A DNA stretch of 64,000 bases from Succiniclasticum ruminis DSM 9236 (lineage in GTDB: Bacteria > Bacillota > Negativicutes > Acidaminococcales > Acidaminococcaceae), in assembly GCF_900112895.1 (NCBI RefSeq), contig NZ_FONL01000002.1:1-64000 (forward strand), given 5' to 3'. Both the position numbers and the translations under genes were made by a program. Shown piece by piece: positions 58,860-64,000 of this stretch. The notes under the pieces are model-generated. The model was not told where the DNA came from, made no database searches, and was given only the letters and a program-made list of their open reading frames with translations. Numbering within the stretch: the first letter of the stretch is position 1; the number at the start of each line of letters is the position of its first letter.

Positions 58860-59431
58860 TGCTGGAAACGTTAAATCCTGAATACCGGTTTTCTTCGCTG
58901 GTAAAAATCACCCCGGAGTGGATGAAAAGGCATCAGTACCAGGTCCTGCTTGCGGATATTGATAACACTTTACTGCCCCGTAACAGCAGCGTTGTACCGG
59001 AAGCGTACATAAACTGGCTGGTCAGGATGCAGCAACAGGATATTGTGGTTGTACTGGCTACCAATAACGGGGGAAAAAGGACGAACGCAATTGAAAAGCA
59101 GCTGACCGATAACGGACTGCAGATCCCTGTCCTGACTTGGGCGGGAAAACCTTTTCCCCGGGCCTATGCCGGAGCAATCCGCCTGCTGGGCAAATCTCAT
59201 AAATCACTTAATGTTGATGCCGTGACGCAGTCCGCAGCTGTCCTGGCTGCCGGTGACCAGTTGTTCACCGATGTACTGGGTGCTCACTGGTATAACTTTC
59301 CTGCAGCCTGGCTGCGCCCGATTACCAGGAATGATTTCATCGGCACAAAGGTGCTCCGGCTATTGGAAAAGTGGGTTGCCTGGTATTTGACGAAAAAGGA
59401 AATTCTTCCCGAAGAAGATAAAGATATTTAA
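58856..59431 (+). CDS. yqeG: YqeG family HAD phosphatase
   Basis: 191 residues. HAD IIIA type with the nucleophile motif LLADIDNTLLP (DxDxT form), ATNNGGKR as motif II, Lys in AGKPFPRA and the metal Asp in AAGDQLFTDVLGA. The opening YRFSSLVKITPEW is typical of YqeG, a conserved Firmicute protein of unclear substrate (phosphatidylglycerophosphate has been proposed for relatives). Translationally coupled to the kinase gene. Confidence 0.9.
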   Translation: MMLETLNPEYRFSSLVKITPEWMKRHQYQVLLADIDNTLLPRNSSVVPEAYINWLVRMQQQDIVVVLATNNGGKRTNAIEKQLTDNGLQIPVLTWAGKPFPRAYAGAIRLLGKSHKSLNVDAVTQSAAVLAAGDQLFTDVLGAHWYNFPAAWLRPITRNDFIGTKVLRLLEKWVAWYLTKKEILPEEDKDI

Positions 59432-59449
59432 AGAAAGCAGGTTTGAAAA

Positions 59450-60241
59450 ATGAAATTAGCGCTGGTCCAGATGGAAATCAAAGAACGGAACTGTGCGGGG
59501 AATACAAAGCATGGTCTTACGCTTCTGGAAGAAGCGGCAAGGCAGAGCGATCTGGTTATTTTACCGGAAATCTGGACGACCGGATATTCGCTGGGGCATC
59601 TTAAAGAAGAAGCTGTGTCACTGGACAGCCCGCTGGTGGAAACACTGCGCGGGATTGCCGTGAAGTATCAGTGTTCATTATTGCCCGGTTCGCTGCCGGT
59701 TCTGAAAAACGGACTGGTATATAATATGATTCCGGCGATCAACAAAGAAGGAAAGATTGTTCACCAATACGGTAAAGCGCACCTGTTCGGCATGTTTGAA
59801 GAAGAAAAGTTCTTTGCTCCCGGGGATGCCTTTGATGTGTTTGACCTGGACGGTGTCTGTTGCGGATCTACGATTTGTTACGATTTGCGTTTTCCCGAGT
59901 TTTACCGTTATCTGGCACTGCAGGGCGCGCAGCTGATCGTCTGTCCCGCTGAATGGCCTTCCCGCAGGGGTGACGGGTTCGATCTGCTGTCCCGCGCCCG
60001 GGCTTTTGAGAACCATGTGTATGTGGCGGCAGTGAATTGTGTCGGCACTTTTAAGGGAGATCCTTTTTACGGGCATTCCCGCGTCGTCGACCCGATGAAC
60101 AATATCCTTGCGGAAGGCGGCAGCAGCGAAGAGATAATTTATGCGGAAATCGATCTGGAAAGGGTAGCAAAGGTGCGCAGGACGTTGAATGCCCTGACTG
60201 ATGTGCGCTTTACGATTCAAAAACCGGGTGAGAATAAATGA
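59450..60241 (+). CDS. Carbon-nitrogen hydrolase (nitrilase family, omega-amidase-like)
   Basis: 263 residues, cytosolic. Complete Glu40-Lys109-Cys143 triad (VILPEIWTTGY, YGKAHLFGMFEEE, STICYDLRFPEFYR). The closest match by eye is the omega-amidase/YafV group, which hydrolyses 2-oxoglutaramate or related omega-amides as metabolite repair; the substrate is not certain. It begins 18 bases after yqeG and its stop overlaps the next gene by 4 bases. Confidence 0.88.
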   Translation: MKLALVQMEIKERNCAGNTKHGLTLLEEAARQSDLVILPEIWTTGYSLGHLKEEAVSLDSPLVETLRGIAVKYQCSLLPGSLPVLKNGLVYNMIPAINKEGKIVHQYGKAHLFGMFEEEKFFAPGDAFDVFDLDGVCCGSTICYDLRFPEFYRYLALQGAQLIVCPAEWPSRRGDGFDLLSRARAFENHVYVAAVNCVGTFKGDPFYGHSRVVDPMNNILAEGGSSEEIIYAEIDLERVAKVRRTLNALTDVRFTIQKPGENK

Positions 60242-61272
60242 AAATTATTTCTCTGTCCATAATCCTGGCTCTCTCACTTTTTTCCATGCTGCCTGTTTCC
60301 CGGGCGGCAAAAGCAGTGCCGAAAGACGTGAATTCCCTTTTAGGCCTGTATTACGGAAACGCTTCAGTTTTTCTGCTGCGGGAAGAAAAGGGCATTTTGC
60401 AGATTGTTTACAACACGGATCCGGAAGACAGGGATTTCAGCTATGCTAATATTTTTCCGCTGAAAAAAGTTCACTTTGACTCTTATTCGATGAATGAGGA
60501 AGGCCCGTTGCTTTCCGCAGAAGCTGCTGTCCATTTTGAACGGGATTCAGACGGCAACGGGATTGTCTGCAAGATTGGCGGCAAGCGTTTTACCAGGGAT
60601 TTTTTCCCCGGAGAAGGCAGCAAAGTAACACGGATTGAAGGGAACGCTGATTATCAGTCTCTGAAAGACACTGCGCCCAATGCTGTTATGCCGGCAAAGC
60701 TGCAGCAGGGGCAGCAGGGCCGGCTCGTTCGTATCCGGTCCGCCGTTCCCAACGTTAAATTTGATTTGCGTTATGCGGATTCAAACAATATATTTGGGGT
60801 TCCTCTTTTTGAAGCAACGGAAGCCTTTGCGGAAGCGGAAACGGCCTCTGCGCTGAAAAAGGCAGCCGAAAAGCTGGCCGCGAGGGGATATGGCCTGTTG
60901 GTCTGGGAAGGTTACCGGCCCTGGTATGTGTCCAAACTTGCTTCCGACCTGCTGCCGAAAGATAGGAAAGGCATGCTGCCTGCACCCGATAAAGGGGAAG
61001 ACCGTAACACAGGACGCGCAGTGGATGTAAGCCTGTATGACCTGAAAACCGGGGTAGCTGTGAACATGATCAGTGATTTTGATGAAGTATCTGTCCGCCA
61101 GTATCCGGGCTTCACCGGTGGCACGGAAAGGCAGCGCAACTTACGGGATATGCTGGCTGCAGTGATGAAGGAATGCGGTTTTATCCAGGGTAAAGAAGAA
61201 TGGTGGCATTTTACGCTTGGTGATACGGTCAGATGGCAACATCTGAATATTCCCTATGGGCAGATAAAATAA
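60238..61272 (+). CDS. Secreted VanX-like (M15D) D-Ala-D-Ala dipeptidase homologue, zinc ligand altered
   Basis: 344 residues. Signal peptide 1-23 (LSIILALSLFSMLPVSRAA), an unassigned beta-rich domain to about 150, then the M15D domain: VKFDLRYADSNNIFGVPLF, VWEGYRPWYVS and catalytic EWWHF (Glu321, His324). In the Ser-x-His-x-x-Gly-x-x-x-Asp zinc motif the sequence reads EDRNTGRAVD, so Asp263 is kept but the first His ligand is Arg256 (codon CGT at 61003). The change from CAT needs one base. Either the enzyme is inactive or repurposed, or this strain (or assembly) carries a mutation. Active relatives split D-Ala-D-Ala or trim wall peptides. Confidence 0.85.
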   Translation: MKIISLSIILALSLFSMLPVSRAAKAVPKDVNSLLGLYYGNASVFLLREEKGILQIVYNTDPEDRDFSYANIFPLKKVHFDSYSMNEEGPLLSAEAAVHFERDSDGNGIVCKIGGKRFTRDFFPGEGSKVTRIEGNADYQSLKDTAPNAVMPAKLQQGQQGRLVRIRSAVPNVKFDLRYADSNNIFGVPLFEATEAFAEAETASALKKAAEKLAARGYGLLVWEGYRPWYVSKLASDLLPKDRKGMLPAPDKGEDRNTGRAVDVSLYDLKTGVAVNMISDFDEVSVRQYPGFTGGTERQRNLRDMLAAVMKECGFIQGKEEWWHFTLGDTVRWQHLNIPYGQIK

Positions 61273-61329
61273 AATGTGCTAAAATATTTGACGTATGTAA
61301 ATTGATATTTCTGTACGGAGGAAAAAACG

Positions 61330-61665
61330 ATGACAGTATATGATTGTGCGAACGAACTGGCAAGGGAAATGCGGGCAACCCGTGAGTTTGCCGTGTTAAA
61401 AGAAGCAAAGGAAAAATTATCCGCGGAACCGGATACCAAAGCGCTTATCGCCCGGTTCATGCAGCTGGGGCAGGAAGTAGAGATTGCGCGTTACCAGAAA
61501 AAAGAAATTCCGGCGGAAAAGGAAGCGCAGTTCAATGACATGATGCGGACTCTTAGCCTGAATCCGCTGGCAGTGAATTATCTGAACGCCTTCCAGCGTT
61601 TCCAGCTGATGTTCCAGGATGTGTCAAAGACCATTACGGATGTGGTAAAGGAAGTTGCGGAATAA
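61330..61665 (+). CDS. YlbF/YmcA family protein
   Basis: 111 residues, mostly helical: VYDCANELAREMRATREFAVL, then a hairpin with LIARFMQLGQEVE and a conserved C-terminal LNPLAVNYLNAFQRFQLMFQDV. In Bacillus the YlbF-YmcA-YaaT complex partners RNase Y and affects competence and biofilm genes; no YmcA or YaaT is in this window. RBS TACGGAGG. One base separates its stop from the murB ATG. Confidence 0.85.
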   Translation: MTVYDCANELAREMRATREFAVLKEAKEKLSAEPDTKALIARFMQLGQEVEIARYQKKEIPAEKEAQFNDMMRTLSLNPLAVNYLNAFQRFQLMFQDVSKTITDVVKEVAE

Positions 61666-61666
61666 A

Positions 61667-62578
61667 ATGCTGAATCAGAACACTCTTTCTCGTTTAAAAT
61701 CAGAAATTGCCGGTCAGGTACGTCTGGATGAGCCCATGTCGGCACACACATCGTTCCATATCGGCGGTCCGGCCGACGCGCTGGTGATTCCCGCGGACCT
61801 GGATGATGTTCGAAAAATTTTGCGCATTGCCCGGGAGGAACAGACCCCGCTGACGGTGATAGGGAACGGTTCCAATCTTTTAGTCCGGGACAAGGGTATC
61901 CGCGGTATTGTACTGAAACTCGGCAATGCATTGAAGCGCTGGGAACAGGACGGAGCAACTTTTGTCTTTGACAGCGGCGTATCCCTGGCACAGTGCTGCC
62001 GTATCATCGGAGAAGCCGGATATACAGGCATGGAATTCGCAGTTGGTATCCCCGGCAGTCTCGGTGGCGCCGTCTTTATGAACGCCGGCGCTTACGACGG
62101 GGAAATGAAAGATACGGTGGTATCCGTCCAGGTAATGACACGGACCGGGGAAATAAAAACGCTGGACAGGAATGATCTGGATTTTTCATACCGTCATTCT
62201 GCGCTGCAAAATTCAGATTCTATTGTACTTACAGTAACATTGCGGGTAAACAAGGGCGACAAGGCAGCGATACTGGCCAAAATGGATGATTTCAGCCAGC
62301 GCCGTATCAGCAAGCAGCCATTGGATATTCCCAGCGCCGGCAGTACTTTCAAACGTCCTGAAGGGCGGTTTGTCGGGCAGATGGTGGAACAGTCCGGACT
62401 GAAAGGCTTCCGTATCGGCGGGGCAGAAGTTTCCGTCAAACACGCGGGGTTCATTGTCAATGCGGATCATGCTACCGCTGCAGATGTATTGCAGCTGATT
62501 GAATATATCCGGAATAAAATTCTGGAAGATTATAATGTTGCTTTAGTACCTGAAGTTTTGGTTTTAGGAGAAGAATGA
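61667..62578 (+). CDS. murB: UDP-N-acetylenolpyruvoylglucosamine reductase
   Basis: 303 residues from the ATG at 61667 (AAGGAAG twelve bases upstream; a TTG at 61655 is too close). FAD enzyme that makes UDP-MurNAc with NADPH. Seen: TSFHIGGPADALVIP, VIGNGSNLLVRD, VGIPGSLGGAVFMNAGAYDGE, the proton-donor Ser in SAGSTFKRPEG and the terminal LVPEVLVLGEE. It is the type IIB form lacking the extra C-terminal lobe of E. coli MurB. It overlaps the next gene by 4 bases. Confidence 0.95.
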   Translation: MLNQNTLSRLKSEIAGQVRLDEPMSAHTSFHIGGPADALVIPADLDDVRKILRIAREEQTPLTVIGNGSNLLVRDKGIRGIVLKLGNALKRWEQDGATFVFDSGVSLAQCCRIIGEAGYTGMEFAVGIPGSLGGAVFMNAGAYDGEMKDTVVSVQVMTRTGEIKTLDRNDLDFSYRHSALQNSDSIVLTVTLRVNKGDKAAILAKMDDFSQRRISKQPLDIPSAGSTFKRPEGRFVGQMVEQSGLKGFRIGGAEVSVKHAGFIVNADHATAADVLQLIEYIRNKILEDYNVALVPEVLVLGEE

Positions 62579-64000
62579 CAAATATTTACGACGTGATTAA
62601 CGAATTATACAATGACGATGAAGGCTGGAATACAGTCCTGGAACGAAGATATGCGGAGCAGTTTTTAAGGACAGAGGCCTTTCATGGCGCTTCAGATGAT
62701 GAACTGCTGGAAATTTGGCAGCAGGTCATGTACCTGCTGATTTACTGCGGGAACACATCTTACCGGATCGGTGACATGACCGCCGAGGATTTTATTTATT
62801 GCATCAGCTGGTGCCAGCGGAATATCGGCGATTTTGAGCTGGATTACGACAATGTAGATTATTTCCTGTCTGTTATCCAGCGCCTGCTGACTTTTTTAAA
62901 GCAGAAAAAGGCCATAAGCAGTGATACGGCACCGGCTAAATGCCGTTTGAAGCTGTTGGGGACGGATGGCAGACTGCTGCTGTTCCGGAATGACGGATCC
63001 CTACCGGAAGAATATGAGAATTTCCGTACCAACCGGGAGCCCGATCTGGAAACGAAAGTCTTCATGCAGTTGGGGCAAAAGCTTGCCGTACTGTCTGATA
63101 TGATGCAAAAGTATTTTGGCGATGCCCGCTTCAGCCTGGACCGGCGCCGCGCCAGTTATGCCTTTTTCGGTACGGACAGGGAACCGGAAACGGATATGGA
63201 AAGACCGGAACTGTTTGCATCCTTCTGGGAATATTTTATTTTTGATTACCATTTAAGGGATACGGACGAAAGACCGATCGAACATTTTTATATGTATTAC
63301 AAGAATCACCCGGATCCTCAATATGGCAAAACCAATAAGGCTCTGACCGAGCTTCTGGCATCGATGCGGAAGATCCAGCTGATGGTTTTTACCATCGAAA
63401 GAGAAGAAGCTGACGGGTGGTTCAGCTGCAGGGACTTTTTTTCAGGAAGTATTTCAGAACTGAGCCTGCCAGTTGACGAGACCGTGGACATTCGGAATCT
63501 TTTGTGTATTGCCCATGTGTTTGAGGACGGCAACCTGATCACCGAATATCTTCGCAGCGTTATTGTAGCGCCGCCCGTACAAAAAGCCCTTTACAACCGT
63601 CTTTCGGAATTTCTTGCATATTACAGGGTTGCCCATCCTGATGCGGACTGGGAGCAGTTTGTTAATGCCAATCCGGCCCTTGTTATGCATATGGTTGCCT
63701 ATGCAGGGATTCCGGATACGGTCATGCAGCTGGTCCATCCTTCCGAAAAGGCGAAAAAGTATAAACCCGCAGCAATCAGAATAGATGACCCGGTACATCA
63801 GTTCCTTTCGCAGTTTGGCAAACTGCTGCATCTGTCATGGCAGGACCGGAAGAACCTTACACAGATGTGGGGGGATTTTTATGACCTTCGCCCCATAGCC
63901 TGTTTCAGGGATGAAGATTATATGATATGGGCGCTGTCAGTACTGGAAAATTATATGAAGATAACGAAGACATTCCTGCTGGATGTGGTTCCCTATGCGG
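62575..64000 (+). CDS. Hypothetical protein, partial at window end
   Basis: The frame is open from the ATG at 62575 to the last base (475 codons seen), so the C-terminus is outside the window. The product is acidic and helical, rich in Tyr, Phe, Trp and Leu, with no signal peptide, membrane helix or Cys pairs. Segments such as LLEIWQQVMYLLIYCG, YCISWCQRNIGDFELDYDN and FWEYFIFDYHLRDTDERPIEHFY look like stacked helical repeats. The FWEYFIFDYHL patch recalls SEC-C-associated or TPR-like proteins, but I do not recognise a family. It is translationally coupled to murB. Confidence 0.7.
   Translation, partial: MTNIYDVINELYNDDEGWNTVLERRYAEQFLRTEAFHGASDDELLEIWQQVMYLLIYCGNTSYRIGDMTAEDFIYCISWCQRNIGDFELDYDNVDYFLSVIQRLLTFLKQKKAISSDTAPAKCRLKLLGTDGRLLLFRNDGSLPEEYENFRTNREPDLETKVFMQLGQKLAVLSDMMQKYFGDARFSLDRRRASYAFFGTDREPETDMERPELFASFWEYFIFDYHLRDTDERPIEHFYMYYKNHPDPQYGKTNKALTELLASMRKIQLMVFTIEREEADGWFSCRDFFSGSISELSLPVDETVDIRNLLCIAHVFEDGNLITEYLRSVIVAPPVQKALYNRLSEFLAYYRVAHPDADWEQFVNANPALVMHMVAYAGIPDTVMQLVHPSEKAKKYKPAAIRIDDPVHQFLSQFGKLLHLSWQDRKNLTQMWGDFYDLRPIACFRDEDYMIWALSVLENYMKITKTFLLDVVPYA

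Noticed and set aside
60238-61272. Vancomycin-resistance operon member
   Set aside because: No vanH, vanA-type ligase or vanRS arrangement around it, and a zinc ligand appears lost. It is more likely a chromosomal wall peptidase homologue.

Overview
The window looks like chromosome from a diderm Firmicute of the class Negativicutes, probably near Acidaminococcaceae or Veillonellaceae. This is an inference from mixed traits. There is an outer membrane: an autotransporter beta-barrel end and an OmpM-like porin carrying an SLH domain. The housekeeping genes are of Firmicute type: YlbF, YqeG, a minimal SufCB pair and a single-chain PurL. The transporters (SLC13 and dicarboxylate/glutamate symporters) suit an amino-acid or dicarboxylate fermenter. 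No tRNA, rRNA, CRISPR array or intact insertion sequence was seen.

Layout. 1-2.3 kb: outer-membrane proteins. 2.5-5.2 kb: an SLC13 transporter behind a long structured leader, convergent with a LysR regulator. 5.4-12.2 kb (minus): a tight six-gene tetrapyrrole operon reading precorrin-2 dehydrogenase, hemA, hemC, cobA-hemD fusion, hemB, hemL. 12.5-16.2 kb: nitroreductase, a small secreted repeat protein, a D,D-carboxypeptidase and a MurP-like PTS permease. 16.2-24.2 kb: transporters, YcxB- and AbrB-type membrane proteins, a ThiD/PdxK kinase, a CoA-disulfide-reductase-like enzyme with rhodanese domain, a C_GCAxxG_C_C protein and a secreted unknown. 24.5-27.8 kb: two metallophosphatases, a 0.2 kb palindromic element, uppP. 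28.1-38.4 kb: TSCPD protein, minimal sufCB, miaB, mutS, mutL, methyltransferase, miaA, hfq. 38.5-43.4 kb: xerD, unknown membrane protein, class III aminotransferase, SRPBCC protein, htpX, ndk. 43.6-48.5 kb: late cobamide genes (adenosyltransferase, cobU, cobT-like, cobS, second cobT-like, cobC). 48.8-55.3 kb: zinc-ribbon protein, DUF2156 protein, Eis-like acetyltransferase, purL. 55.6-64 kb: NlpC/P60 hydrolase, two-component system, yqeG, nitrilase, VanX-like protein, ylbF-like, murB and an unknown gene cut by the window edge.

How it works together. The hem operon makes uroporphyrinogen III and feeds precorrin-2 and siroheme. The cob cluster finishes the nucleotide loop of cobamides. Its two CobT-like proteins lack complementary parts, which recalls the ArsA/ArsB heterodimer described in the Negativicute Sporomusa ovata. 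Several scattered genes (DacF-like, MurP-like, UppP, NlpC/P60, VanX-like, MurB) concern peptidoglycan synthesis, trimming and recycling.

Most of the window is ordinary core genome. The least explained items are the roughly 425-nt structured leader before the SLC13 gene, the split CobT pair, the repeated glycine/methionine inserts in the porin, the long palindrome at 26.7-26.9 kb, and the VanX-like protein with a zinc ligand apparently changed to Arg.
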